Positions 1 to 9,381 of a stretch of 64,000 nt of DNA are shown here, piece by piece. Each line of letters opens with the position of its first letter. Position 1 is the first letter of the stretch. The stretch lies in the NCBI RefSeq assembly GCF_003111625.1, contig NZ_MZGS01000014.1, forward strand, positions 1 through 64,000, written 5' to 3'. This DNA is from Methanobrevibacter thaueri. Lineage in GTDB: Archaea; Methanobacteriota; Methanobacteria; Methanobacteriales; Methanobacteriaceae. The position numbers and the translations under genes are program-made. Below the pieces are notes generated by a model. It made no database searches. It was given only the letters and a program-made list of their open reading frames with translations, and was not told the DNA's origin.

Positions 1-802
1 GCATCCATCGTGATTCAGGGTCGTTTATGCTGATTACATCGTTTGTTGTCTTTTTTAGTTCTGAATCGATTTTTTCGACTTTCTGCAAAACTTTTTTGGC
101 AGATTTTTTATCTTTCTTTGCTTGGTCCAGGAGTTTTTTACTGCTTCTTCGTAGTTTGAATTCGTTTCTATCTCCTTTTGTGGTTTCAGTTACTTTTTTG
201 TAGATTTCTTCAAAGGATTTTTTGTCAATTAATTCTTTTGGCACGGAATTTCCTGATTCGTCTCCAAGAATTTCATCTTCTTCTTCATCGAGTTCAATAC
301 TCTTTTTTAAGATGTCTTTGAGTAAATCTATTTGTTCTTGGTTTGTTAAATTATTTATGGATGCTTTGGCTTTGATTTTTGTTCCATCGATTGCTATGTG
401 TTTGAGTTTTACTAAATCTAGTTCTTTTGCCATTAAAACTGTTGTTTTAAATGCGTCATCGATTAGTTCTGCATGATCTACTTTGAATCTGTTGATTGTT
501 CTGAAATCTGGCTTTTCCATGCCTGCCAAGTACATGTAACTAACGTCTGTAGTTGCTTTTGCAGCTACTTCTCTTCCAGATAATCCTCCATCAAAAGCAC
601 CCATTAAAACAAGTCTCAATAACATTTTACGAGAATAAGCAGGCTTACCTGCTTTGTAACAATAATTTGCATCGACTTTCGAAAAATCCATTTGATCAAC
701 AACATTTTGAATAAAATAACACGGATGATCTTTTGGAATCAAATCTCTTAAGTCCAAAGGAACTAATAATTGCTGACCAATTTTATCCTCTCTTAAAACC
801 AT
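1..802 (-). CDS. IS1182-like DDE transposase, C-terminus cut by window edge
   Basis: The reading frame is open from an ATG at 802 to the left edge of the window, giving the first 267 residues of a transposase. The N-terminus has the layout of IS1182/IS4-type enzymes: a short lead with LVPLDLRDLIPKDHP, then the helical block with PAYSRKMLLRLVLMGAF, then AIDGTKIKAKAS, which carries the first catalytic Asp (IDGTK). A charged linker follows. The remaining catalytic residues lie outside the window, so intactness cannot be judged. It lies next to a degraded provirus module, consistent with an insertion hotspot. No frameshift is seen in the visible part. Confidence 0.85.
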   Translation of the reverse strand, partial: MVLREDKIGQQLLVPLDLRDLIPKDHPCYFIQNVVDQMDFSKVDANYCYKAGKPAYSRKMLLRLVLMGAFDGGLSGREVAAKATTDVSYMYLAGMEKPDFRTINRFKVDHAELIDDAFKTTVLMAKELDLVKLKHIAIDGTKIKAKASINNLTNQEQIDLLKDILKKSIELDEEEDEILGDESGNSVPKELIDKKSFEEIYKKVTETTKGDRNEFKLRRSSKKLLDQAKKDKKSAKKVLQKVEKIDSELKKTTNDVISINDPESRWM

Positions 803-908
803 AAAAAACACAACCAAAAAGTTAATTAACTCTAATAATAGATTGTACTTCCTAGTATATAAAATTAAAGGATAATAAAAAAAGAAAAAAATTTAAACAC
901 AAAAATTA

Positions 909-920
909 TGAGTCAGCCTC
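909..920. repeat. Candidate terminal inverted repeat of the insertion sequence
   Basis: About 107 bases upstream of the transposase start lies TGAGTCAGCCTC, read outward as GAGGCTGACTCA. IS1182-family ends often begin with a GGGGCTGACTCA-like sequence (family knowledge). The partner repeat would lie beyond the left edge and cannot be checked. Confidence 0.3.
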
Positions 921-954
921 AAAAAAAATAAAAAAAGAATAATGAACTAACAAA

Positions 955-1233
955 TCAAGAATACTCCTTTATTTCATAATATTCTTTAATCTCTTTAAAT
1001 TCCTTTTCAACCTCATCAAGAAGAGCATCATTAAGTTCTTTAGTCAAATTTTCACTACTCCCATTAGCATCACCAAATTTGAAAACCATACCCTCAATAT
1101 AGTTCCCATCACCACCAATAAATTCACTGTAAGTCCATATCCGAAAACCATTTCTTGATTTTACTACAATATGATTTATTAATTCTGCGTCTTCTTTTTC
1201 TAAATGTCTTATTATATATAATTTTTTAAACAT
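955..1233 (-). CDS. Hypothetical protein, 92 aa
   Basis: A small acidic protein that I do not recognise. It begins MFKKLYIIRHLEKEDAEL and ends in a charged helix rich in Glu and Lys (EVEKEFKEIKEYYEIKEYS). There is no signal peptide or membrane segment. It is the last minus-strand gene of the provirus-like block before the insertion sequence, 72 bases after the 132-aa gene. No good ribosome binding site is visible upstream of its ATG. It could be an accessory viral gene or a host gene exposed at the module edge. Confidence 0.5.
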   Translation of the reverse strand: MFKKLYIIRHLEKEDAELINHIVVKSRNGFRIWTYSEFIGGDGNYIEGMVFKFGDANGSSENLTKELNDALLDEVEKEFKEIKEYYEIKEYS

Positions 1234-1305
1234 AATAAATTATTATGTATTGAAAGTATATAAAAAATCAGTGAGAGCATTTGAAAAGTAATCTCCGCAA
1301 CAAAT

Positions 1306-1704
1306 TTAAAAGTTACCCATATTTCGGTTATGAATCCATTCACGATGCTTTCCAATAGCTACACGTACAATTACATCAATCAAATCAAGTTCATCAATCT
1401 GTTTGAAATAATATTCAGCAGGCCCCTCAAGCATTTGCCTTAAATCATAAAAAGGCCTTGGTTTAACAGCATCCTGATGCATCAGCCCATAATTTTTCAA
1501 TAGCTTCACATTTTCTGTTTCGTATTTCTCCAGTCCCGATTTCTGCACCTTAGTGGCAACGGTCTTTTCTTTTTTATCAAAAATCTTAGCAATTTGAGAT
1601 GAATCAATCAGTATACTAGATTCAATTAAAAGCAATGTTATTTCCTTTCCTTTAACTGTTATTGTTGTCGGATGTGAATTTTCACTGTCCAGTATCAGTT
1701 TCAT
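1306..1704 (-). CDS. Hypothetical provirus-associated protein, 132 aa
   Basis: Soluble protein of unknown function. Residues about 35-60 (SSQIAKIFDKKEKTVATKVQ) look like a helix-turn-helix-type segment, and the following NYGLMHQDAVKPRPFYDLRQ resembles antirepressor- or RhuM-like proteins in which a DNA-binding helix pair is followed by an 'RPxxYYDL'-type motif. This resemblance is by eye only. It sits 51 bases downstream of the 367-aa capsid candidate on the same strand and is probably co-transcribed with it. A GGGGCA-type site precedes the ATG. Confidence 0.55.
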   Translation of the reverse strand: MKLILDSENSHPTTITVKGKEITLLLIESSILIDSSQIAKIFDKKEKTVATKVQKSGLEKYETENVKLLKNYGLMHQDAVKPRPFYDLRQMLEGPAEYYFKQIDELDLIDVIVRVAIGKHREWIHNRNMGNF

Positions 1705-1755
1705 TTTTATTGCCCCATATAATAAGTTTAGCTGGGAAAGTTAATCCCAACTATT

Positions 1756-2859
1756 TTATGCTCTGAACTTACCTTTAATAATCCTGTTAGGCGCATTCAT
1801 CAAAACACCAACTGAAGTAAGTATGAATAGCTTTGTATACATCGGCAGTTCATCACGAATATCTTTACGCATGAATTCAATCAAAGGATAAAAGTCATAC
1901 ACATCTCCGTTAGGACCAAGGGGTGCAACTGTTGTTCCAGTGATTTTTGAATACAGGAGTTTCATTCCAGGATTTTGATAATCCATACCGATATAGGTCT
2001 TCTCGGCAATCTCAGATCCTCCGTCACAAACTGCAGTGCCCAACAAATCAATATTGTCAATACCGTAATATGACATTATCTCCTCAACCGGCTCCACCTG
2101 CCTATTTGAAGCAAACATATCAGACTTTAATGTAGTCAATGACTTATAATTGACTGCCATGCTATTCAGGTTACAGAAACTTCCTGCTGACTCCTTGAAC
2201 TTCTCCTGAGCTTTTAAAATGATAACTCCACTGTCATCGCCCGAAGTATAATTATATGTTGCTACTTTAGGGTTGTTTAAAATCATGTTGATTGCAGCCT
2301 GCTCGAAGCTGCAGTCGGCAAGATCAATACAGTTCTGGGATTCAGGATACATTTCGATTTCAGACATCTGTCGGTATACTCTGATGTATTCTACATCTTC
2401 ATTTTCCGTTAGGTTAACGATGGAAAGCAGTCTTAAATCGTGCCCTTGTGAAGGATTACATTCACCATCTTTATCGATATAGATTCTTGTGTTCGGCAAT
2501 ATATCTGCTGGAGCAGGTCTTTTTAATTTTAATCTGAAGACATCACCTAAAACTGCAACAGTAACTAAGGCATGTCCTGAAGAGCGGACCTGAACTTTAC
2601 CCAATAGATATCCAAAAGCCAAGTCTCCCTCTTTGGCTTTTTTAACTATTGTGTGTTCCATTGTTGATTGTACAGCTAATGTTACCATTTCACCTACTCT
2701 GCATTGATTAGATGAAATCCAAGCAGTATGCTCTTCATTAACATATGTCCTTTCGCCTTCATCAAGCAAACATGCAATGACATCCATCTTTTCTTCATGG
2801 CCTAATCCTGTTGGATATCCACGTCCATGTCCAATTGTTTCTCCATATTCTTCAATCAT
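1756..2859 (-). CDS. Candidate viral capsid-type structural protein, 367 aa
   Basis: Not recognised by a diagnostic motif; the call rests on position and character. Residues about 50-120 form a beta-rich stretch (GEMVTLAVQSTMEHTIV, then ALVTVAVLGDVFRLKL) like phage head-decoration folds. The C-terminus, with a conserved-looking LFILTSVGVLMNAPNRIIKG, resembles the P-domain end of HK97-type major capsid proteins. The gene starts two bases after the fibre-like gene ends, so translation is probably coupled. Portal and protease/scaffold genes lie upstream on the same strand, as expected for a head module. Alternatives are a decoration protein or another virion protein. Confidence 0.45.
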   Translation of the reverse strand: MIEEYGETIGHGRGYPTGLGHEEKMDVIACLLDEGERTYVNEEHTAWISSNQCRVGEMVTLAVQSTMEHTIVKKAKEGDLAFGYLLGKVQVRSSGHALVTVAVLGDVFRLKLKRPAPADILPNTRIYIDKDGECNPSQGHDLRLLSIVNLTENEDVEYIRVYRQMSEIEMYPESQNCIDLADCSFEQAAINMILNNPKVATYNYTSGDDSGVIILKAQEKFKESAGSFCNLNSMAVNYKSLTTLKSDMFASNRQVEPVEEIMSYYGIDNIDLLGTAVCDGGSEIAEKTYIGMDYQNPGMKLLYSKITGTTVAPLGPNGDVYDFYPLIEFMRKDIRDELPMYTKLFILTSVGVLMNAPNRIIKGKFRA

Positions 2860-2860
2860 T

Positions 2861-4054
2861 CTAAAACACCCAGTCCCAATCCTTGTTGATTATCTTATCT
2901 GGAATATATAATCCTGTATTATCCATTGACTCATCATTAGCATCCCACAATAGCTTGCTTCCTTTATATGCTTTAGGATATTCGTGTTCACCTTTGTATA
3001 ATCTGATTCCATTCTTGGATTGTTTTTCTGTTACTGTGATTTCTGGAATGCCGTTAGCTGCAAATATTGGTGATGGAAATATCAATAGCCATTTCAGGTC
3101 AACATAATTGAATTCTTCAAAGTCTGTTGTTGCATACCATGTTGGAGAAATTTCTATTTCGGCATATTCATTTTTATATATTTTAGTTGGATTGTTTCTA
3201 ATGAATCCTTCAATGTAATCTGACGAACTTGATGTTCCGGTACCTACACGGCCATGAATATGATACTGTTTCCAATTTCCTTCATCATCATGTCCTGATG
3301 AATATGCATCAAATGAACTGGCCATAACTAATGTTTTAGCTCCGATGAACATACAATAGGATTTTGTCTTGCATCCCAGATTCAGACTTGTTTCTTTGAT
3401 ATCTTCCTGATACATTGTGAGATTAAAATCTGATTGCATCATGTAACTTCCGATGGTTGAATCAAGAAATGTTCCATTATCATTAACGGCCACATTACCG
3501 TTAATATGTTTAAATCTTGCTACAGTAACACGGCCATTTCTTAAGCTATTTCCTGAAGCAAATGTTGTATATAAACTACTTGGATTTCCCCCGCCAATGT
3601 TTGGAACGAATCTGGCTCTTAAAAATCTGCCGTTATCTGTTGAGTCATTGTTGATACTTAAACCTGAGTAGTTCATGAAATATTGTGAGTATGTATCATA
3701 GTTTGCATCAAACATCAGCACTTCACTTCCAGTTGTTAAAGTGCTTGAGAATGTAGTTGATCTGTCATAAACATCCAGCAATAGTTTTGTAGTTTGGGAG
3801 ATCTTACCTGTTGGAATTCTCACAAGTATTGCTGCAGGTTGTGAACCATATGCTGGAATGTATAATACCCGGCATTCTGTTTTGTCCAGGGTTTTGATTT
3901 TCAGGTTTTTCAAGTCAATTCTGAAAAGATTAGAATAAGAACTACTTGCCAGATTATCTAAATAGATGTAATCATAGTTTCCCGAATAGCTACCGCTCCT
4001 TTGATTGTAATTACTCATCACGATGTTTATTTGTAATTCATCTTGCAATGTCAT
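2861..4054 (-). CDS. Probable viral surface/fibre protein with DUF2341-like domain
   Basis: A 397-aa Ser/Thr/Asn/Tyr-rich, beta-strand-rich protein. Residues about 40-130 read FRIDLKN, then AAILVRIPTGKISQTTKLLL, then VLMFDANYD, matching the layout of the DUF2341/concanavalin-like fold (a 'WVKVP..i..tt.iyvYYGN' block followed by 'fddf'), which is common in archaeal virus and surface proteins. There is no signal peptide, which favours a virion protein over a host adhesin. It is coupled to the capsid candidate downstream. ATG at 4054 is used; an internal Met at residue 13 preceded by GTGAT is an alternative start. Confidence 0.5.
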   Translation of the reverse strand: MTLQDELQINIVMSNYNQRSGSYSGNYDYIYLDNLASSSYSNLFRIDLKNLKIKTLDKTECRVLYIPAYGSQPAAILVRIPTGKISQTTKLLLDVYDRSTTFSSTLTTGSEVLMFDANYDTYSQYFMNYSGLSINNDSTDNGRFLRARFVPNIGGGNPSSLYTTFASGNSLRNGRVTVARFKHINGNVAVNDNGTFLDSTIGSYMMQSDFNLTMYQEDIKETSLNLGCKTKSYCMFIGAKTLVMASSFDAYSSGHDDEGNWKQYHIHGRVGTGTSSSSDYIEGFIRNNPTKIYKNEYAEIEISPTWYATTDFEEFNYVDLKWLLIFPSPIFAANGIPEITVTEKQSKNGIRLYKGEHEYPKAYKGSKLLWDANDESMDNTGLYIPDKIINKDWDWVF

Positions 4055-4075
4055 GATTTAATTTTTATTATTTAA

Positions 4076-4085
4076 TTTATATAAA
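4076..4085 (-). promoter_or_regulatory. TATA-like box of the fibre/capsid unit
   Basis: The palindrome TTTATATAAA lies about 26 bases upstream of the ATG at 4054, a spacing that would give a leaderless or near-leaderless transcript. The same ten bases occur about 50 bases upstream of the portal and protease genes. Confidence 0.4.
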
Positions 4086-4410
4086 TAATATAATAAAAAA
4101 TGTAATATTACATATTCGCATTAACGATTTCAACACCCAATCAAATTAAAATAATATTAACACCAACCATTTATTAACGGAAACTAGTTTTTTGAAAAGG
4201 AGCAAATACGGAGCATTAGAAGCAAATCCAGTTTTTCTAACAATAATTTCTACAAGATTAACATGAAACTATTTTTTTACAATATTTTACTAGTAATATT
4301 ACAAAAACATTTAATGATTATAGGAGAATATTGCAAACATGTTTTTATCTCCTTTTTTGATGTGTGTAAAAATTTAAATAAAAAAAAATATAAAATTTAA
4401 GATAGGTGGA

Positions 4411-4429
4411 GGAGTAATTTTTTTACTCC
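4411..4429. terminator. Hairpin in the fibre-adhesin intergenic gap
   Basis: GGAGTAA pairs with TTACTCC across a five-base loop, flanked by T-rich tracts on both strands, so it could end transcription either way. The remaining bases of the gap from 4086 to 4655 are AT-rich, with a further 7-bp inverted repeat (AGTTCTA at 4457 with TAGAACT at 4483). Apart from the small hydrophobic frame I see no gene there. Confidence 0.4.
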
Positions 4430-4500
4430 CATCTATTTTTTAAGATTGTAGTTAGTAGTTCTATCAGAGCAGATATTAGATTTAGAACTCCTGCAATCAA
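4423..4500 (-). CDS. Possible small hydrophobic peptide, about 25 aa
   Basis: In the 600-base gap between the fibre gene and the adhesin, a minus-strand frame encodes a hydrophobic helix ending in a charged tail: from TTG at 4500 it reads MIAGVLNLISALIELLTTI and ends LKNRWE. The frame stays open to 4524 with upstream residues GDSQLIIL, but no ATG or well-placed ribosome binding site is present. The shape (one membrane helix plus a basic tail) resembles phage small membrane proteins or type I toxin peptides. It could equally be a decayed gene. The stop codon lies inside a hairpin. Confidence 0.2.
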   Translation of the reverse strand: MIAGVLNLISALIELLTTILKNRWE

Positions 4501-4655
4501 TATTATTAATTGACTGTCACCAATGCATCAATTTCCATACAGACTTATTTCAAAAAAATTAACACTCCCACATTATTATCCCATCCGTAAAAAATATATG
4601 TCATAAAATAAATACATAAAACTTTATTACTATTCAATTATAAAGGAGTGTAAAT

Positions 4656-7600
4656 TTGAAGAATTTAAATAAATTTTTATGTATATTAATATTTTTTTGT
4701 TTTATAATTTGTTTAAACTGCACCTATGCAGTTTCAGACAATGCAGTCGAAAATGATACGTTAAGCGTCGATTATCAATCAGATGATATCTATTCTGATA
4801 GTATTGAGGTTTCATCAGATGACAATCATGTTGATGAAAAAATTAAAAATTCAGAGGTTAAAATTAAAAACAATATCTCAAAACCTAATAATATTATAAA
4901 AAAAGCTAGTTCTACAGTTAAAACAACAATTACTGCAAAAGATGTGACCAAATATTACCAAGATGGAACTACACTTAAAGCTTATTTGAAAAACTCAAAA
5001 GGCAAAGTATTAACAGGGAAAAAGATTACAGTCACTTATTCTGGTAAAACTTACTCACGTACAACCGATTCCAAAGGCTGTGTCAGTTGGAATGTACAAA
5101 AAGGACCAGGAACATACTCCGTGAAATTCACATTCAAAGCAAGCGGATACCAAACAAGCAGCAAAACAGCAAAAGTCACAGTAAAAAAAATGCCAACAAC
5201 ATTAACCGCAAATAATCTTGCATTCACATATGGTGATGGCAACAATAAGTTAAAAGCGACACTAAAAGATAAAAATGGAAAGGTTTTAGCAGATAAAACT
5301 GTTGTTTTTAATTTTAATGGTAAAAACTATAATCAAAAAACTGATTCCAAAGGAGTAGCAACTCTAACAATTGGAGCCGGACCAAAAAAATACACAACAA
5401 CAATATCATTTACAAATTCAAATTATGTAACAAGTAAAAAGACAGTAACCGTAACAGTCAACAGTATCCCCACAAGTTTAACAGTGAGTGATTTAACTTG
5501 TAATTATGATGACAGCAATACATACTTATATGCAACTTTAAAAGACACCAAGAACAATAAATTTTTAAGTGGGCAAACCATCACATTTAAAATCAATGAT
5601 AAATGTACAAATGTAGTTAGTGACAGTAATGGGCGAGCAGGAATTAAAATAGAAGAGAAACCTGGAACCTATAATGTTGAGGTTTCATTTGCTAAAAGTC
5701 CATATGCAAGCGTTAGTAAAAAGATTAATGTAAATATAATATCATTTCACCCAACAGTGAATTATGATGGGGGATTCTACAATAACTCTTATCTAAATTT
5801 ATCATTAAACATAAATAATGCTAAATTAATTAAATATAGCTGGGACAATAATAATTGGAACCAAACTACTAAATCAAAGACATTTATCTTAACAAATGGC
5901 ATTTATGATTTATATTACAGCAACGGAACCGGCAGCATTTACCATGAACATTATATAATTGACAATAAACATCCACTCGTTTGGAGCAATCTGGATTCAG
6001 ATTTATATAGTTCACCCATTCTTGTAAATTTGACTAGCTGGGATAATCTTGATCAAAACCCGAAAATTTATTATTCATTAAATGAAACAAATTTCAGATT
6101 ATATGAAAATATATTAAGTATTTCCAAAACTACCTCTTTACGATTTTATGCAATTGATTTTAATGGGCATAAAAGTGAATTAATAACCTGCAATTACATT
6201 TTTGAAAAAGTAGGTAATTTAAATTCAGGTAAAGGATACACAACAATTCAATCAGCAATTGATAATGCAAATACTCATAATGGAGACGTAATTAAAATTA
6301 GTGAAGGTTTATATAATGAACAAATAACTGTAAATAAATTTATCAATTTAATAGCAATTAACGCCACATTACAAGGCATAGACTCTACTCATCCAGTTAT
6401 TGGAGTTACCAATGGAGGAAGCAATAGCGTTATTCGTGGATTTAAAATTAAGGATTCAACTTTTGGAATTGTAATTTATCAAGCAGAAAATGTTACTCTC
6501 ATTAATAATCAATTTATTAATGTAGTTAGTTCTATAGAAACTGATTGTGATACAAATACTTTGATTGCTTATAATTCAATTGATTCAAATAAGTTCATAA
6601 ATTCCATGAGCGGCATAAGTGTTAGAAAATCCGATAATCTTATGATTTTAAATAATAATATATTATTAAATTCTAATAGGGGTGCCGGAGGGATTCTTGT
6701 TTTAAATAATACTTCAAATAATATTTCAATTGTTAACAACAATATTATCAATAAAAACAAGTTAAATGGTATTGGATTATATATTCTTTGTCCGAATATA
6801 AATATAAATTCCAATAATATTTCAGATTTTGATACAGGATTATATGTAATCTCTTATAACTCCCACGTGCTTTATAATGAATTTAAAAACAATAAATATG
6901 GAGTATTCTTAAGAGTTTCAGTTAACAATACTTATGCTTTTAATAATATTCATGATAATAAATTATGCGGTTTTGTTTTAGACACCTCCCTTTTATCATA
7001 TGCGGATTCATTTTATTTAAATAGATTATGTGATAATGGCCAATATGATTTTTATTCCGAAGCAAATTGCTCTTATGTTATAGATAATAACTGGTGGGGA
7101 GAAAATACGCCTAAAATTTCTACAAGCCGCAATGTTCTTGCTAATATTTATAATGCTACTGGAAATTTAATAATGAACACATGGATGGTTGCACATTTAT
7201 TTTCATCATCTTATAAAGTAAATGAATATAGTCAAATTGAAAGAGCTAAATTCTATGTTGATTTAACTTATAATAATTTGGGAAATAAATTATCTTCATT
7301 AGGATATATTCCAGATAATCTTGAATCTTTTATTTCTGTATTTAATGTTGATGGAAATAAAAAGTTTAATACAACTTATTTAAAAGACGGAAAAGCATTT
7401 GTTGATTTTGAATTAAGTAGTTTATTTGCAAACCATGACCACATTTCAGTTATGGCTATTTTTGATAATGAAAAAATTGTTAACACATTTAATAAGAATG
7501 CAACAATAGACATAACATTATTTTCATCTGCATGGGACGTTGAAAATAATTATTTTGTAAACAAAACATATCATATCCCATTTAGTAATAATGCCTCTTG

Positions 7601-9380
7601 GATTACTTTTAGTTGGGGTGAAACAGGATTATATTCTGGTAAAATTTATATGATAGTTAATGGAGAAATTATTGATGAAATTAATATCAACAATCTTTTT
7701 TACCAATATTTTAAAAATAATTATTCAACAAAGGTTTTTGAAGCCATTAAATTTTTAAATAATGTTTTTGCAAGTATGAAAGAAGGTGTTTGGGAACCTA
7801 ATGGTTATTATTTAAGTTTTGCAAAAGCAGCAAATATTAATCCAAGTAATGTTAATTTAGTTTATAATAGATTCTTAAATTATCTTCAATTGGATTATAA
7901 ACTAACGGATTCAGAATTAGATTTCGTTAAAAATTATAATGGTTATTTTATTGATATGATTGAGATGATTGTTGATTATCATGGCGATGTAACTCCAGAC
8001 ATTAATTTTGAATATGAAGGAAACCCTAAACTGTTAAATCCACCATCCAGCTATGCTTACCGTATAAGCAATATTTATTACACAGATATTGAAGATGAAA
8101 ACAATATTAGCATTGGTTATGAAGGCATGCGCAGTTTTGCAGTTGTAAAAAACAATTTAACAAATACTGATTTACGTTATTGGTTAGATCAAAAAGAATT
8201 ATATGAACCTGGTTTGATGAAAGCAGCTTATGGTACTTTCTTAACACCATTAATTGTGATTTACGAAAATGATCGTGTTGCTGATGAATCTTCAAACAAG
8301 TTTAATGTAACTTGGAATCGTATTAGTCCAGCATGTGTTTCATTATGTAATGACTATAATAGTTTGTACATCACTGGTGAATCAGACCACAATATGGGTC
8401 GTGAAGCCATAGGAAACCTTAGTAATGTTTGGAAGTTTAACTTTGCAACAAGTTTCAGTTTCAGCCTTATTGAGCAGTTGGTTGGCAATAATGTATGGAA
8501 TACAACCGTTATTGGCAGTGTTACTCTTGGTTTGATTGAGAGCTATTTGAATAATGGAACTTTGGAGATAATCACAAGTAATGGTTATACTTTTATTAAA
8601 CATGAAGACAATAATAATACTTTGTTATTTTTAGAATTGGAAACTGGTATTATACGAGATTGTTTCAGTTATTATGGTTTATTGGGAACAATGCCTTGTT
8701 ATCATGACAATATTACTGAAAATGCATGGAACTATGGGACAAATTTATTAAATCATGACAGTAAAGAATACAAAGATTTGATTATTATTTCTAACTATTC
8801 AACAAATGTTTCAGATACCATGAATTCAAATTCAAATTCAATATTTGATCTTTTAGTTGAGGGATATGATTTTTTAAAAGATATAGACTGGAATGAATTT
8901 TTTATAAATTTTGCAATTGGTTTTGTAGGTAGTGAAATGGTTTCAATTAGTATCCTCGGTCTTGCTACAGGAATTGAAAGTTCATCACCATATTTAATTA
9001 TTGGCAGTATTTCTTTAGCACTCACAGGAGAATCACTTATTCTTTATTCTGACGGATGGTTTGATGGTGAAATAACTATAATCGATTTTATTTTTGGTGT
9101 TGTTGATTCAATATTAGCAATAAATCCTACAGGAGGATCATTTAACATCATTTCCAAATCAACAAAAGTTATCATTGAAAAAGCAATTGTTAAAACAAAT
9201 GTACAATTTTTAAAAAAATATTCAATAAAAATTACTAAAAAATATATTCAAATTGGTTCTAAAAAGTTCCATATTCCTAATGACCCCACCATAGATAGTA
9301 TTTATAATATCATTAACAACGATTATTACAGAGAATTTATTAAATTATTCATTAATGAAGAATATAATAAAGGTGATTAA
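4656..9380 (+). CDS. Adhesin-like surface protein with Ig-like and beta-helix repeats
   Basis: A 1574-aa secreted protein. Residues 1-25 form a signal peptide (hydrophobic FLCILIFFCFIICLNCTYA). Residues about 86-365 hold three Ig-like repeats of roughly 92 aa with the pattern 'LKDKNGKVL...TDSKGVATL...GPKKYT'. Residues about 440-520 resemble a chitobiase-C-like module, and about 525-850 a NosD/PbH1-type right-handed beta-helix. The remaining C-terminal half is of unknown fold, with hydrophobic stretches near 1420-1500 that may anchor it. The start is TTG behind AAAGGAGTG. Proteins of this plan are abundant in Methanobrevibacter and are thought to mediate attachment. It interrupts the minus-strand viral module and is followed one base later by a membrane protein. 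Confidence 0.8.
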   Translation: MKNLNKFLCILIFFCFIICLNCTYAVSDNAVENDTLSVDYQSDDIYSDSIEVSSDDNHVDEKIKNSEVKIKNNISKPNNIIKKASSTVKTTITAKDVTKYYQDGTTLKAYLKNSKGKVLTGKKITVTYSGKTYSRTTDSKGCVSWNVQKGPGTYSVKFTFKASGYQTSSKTAKVTVKKMPTTLTANNLAFTYGDGNNKLKATLKDKNGKVLADKTVVFNFNGKNYNQKTDSKGVATLTIGAGPKKYTTTISFTNSNYVTSKKTVTVTVNSIPTSLTVSDLTCNYDDSNTYLYATLKDTKNNKFLSGQTITFKINDKCTNVVSDSNGRAGIKIEEKPGTYNVEVSFAKSPYASVSKKINVNIISFHPTVNYDGGFYNNSYLNLSLNINNAKLIKYSWDNNNWNQTTKSKTFILTNGIYDLYYSNGTGSIYHEHYIIDNKHPLVWSNLDSDLYSSPILVNLTSWDNLDQNPKIYYSLNETNFRLYENILSISKTTSLRFYAIDFNGHKSELITCNYIFEKVGNLNSGKGYTTIQSAIDNANTHNGDVIKISEGLYNEQITVNKFINLIAINATLQGIDSTHPVIGVTNGGSNSVIRGFKIKDSTFGIVIYQAENVTLINNQFINVVSSIETDCDTNTLIAYNSIDSNKFINSMSGISVRKSDNLMILNNNILLNSNRGAGGILVLNNTSNNISIVNNNIINKNKLNGIGLYILCPNININSNNISDFDTGLYVISYNSHVLYNEFKNNKYGVFLRVSVNNTYAFNNIHDNKLCGFVLDTSLLSYADSFYLNRLCDNGQYDFYSEANCSYVIDNNWWGENTPKISTSRNVLANIYNATGNLIMNTWMVAHLFSSSYKVNEYSQIERAKFYVDLTYNNLGNKLSSLGYIPDNLESFISVFNVDGNKKFNTTYLKDGKAFVDFELSSLFANHDHISVMAIFDNEKIVNTFNKNATIDITLFSSAWDVENNYFVNKTYHIPFSNNASWITFSWGETGLYSGKIYMIVNGEIIDEININNLFYQYFKNNYSTKVFEAIKFLNNVFASMKEGVWEPNGYYLSFAKAANINPSNVNLVYNRFLNYLQLDYKLTDSELDFVKNYNGYFIDMIEMIVDYHGDVTPDINFEYEGNPKLLNPPSSYAYRISNIYYTDIEDENNISIGYEGMRSFAVVKNNLTNTDLRYWLDQKELYEPGLMKAAYGTFLTPLIVIYENDRVADESSNKFNVTWNRISPACVSLCNDYNSLYITGESDHNMGREAIGNLSNVWKFNFATSFSFSLIEQLVGNNVWNTTVIGSVTLGLIESYLNNGTLEIITSNGYTFIKHEDNNNTLLFLELETGIIRDCFSYYGLLGTMPCYHDNITENAWNYGTNLLNHDSKEYKDLIIISNYSTNVSDTMNSNSNSIFDLLVEGYDFLKDIDWNEFFINFAIGFVGSEMVSISILGLATGIESSSPYLIIGSISLALTGESLILYSDGWFDGEITIIDFIFGVVDSILAINPTGGSFNIISKSTKVIIEKAIVKTNVQFLKKYSIKITKKYIQIGSKKFHIPNDPTIDSIYNIINNDYYREFIKLFINEEYNKGD

Positions 9381-9381
9381 T

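Noticed and set aside
222-476. Plus-strand open frame inside the transposase
   Set aside because: Ser-rich antisense shadow; the minus strand has the transposase motifs.
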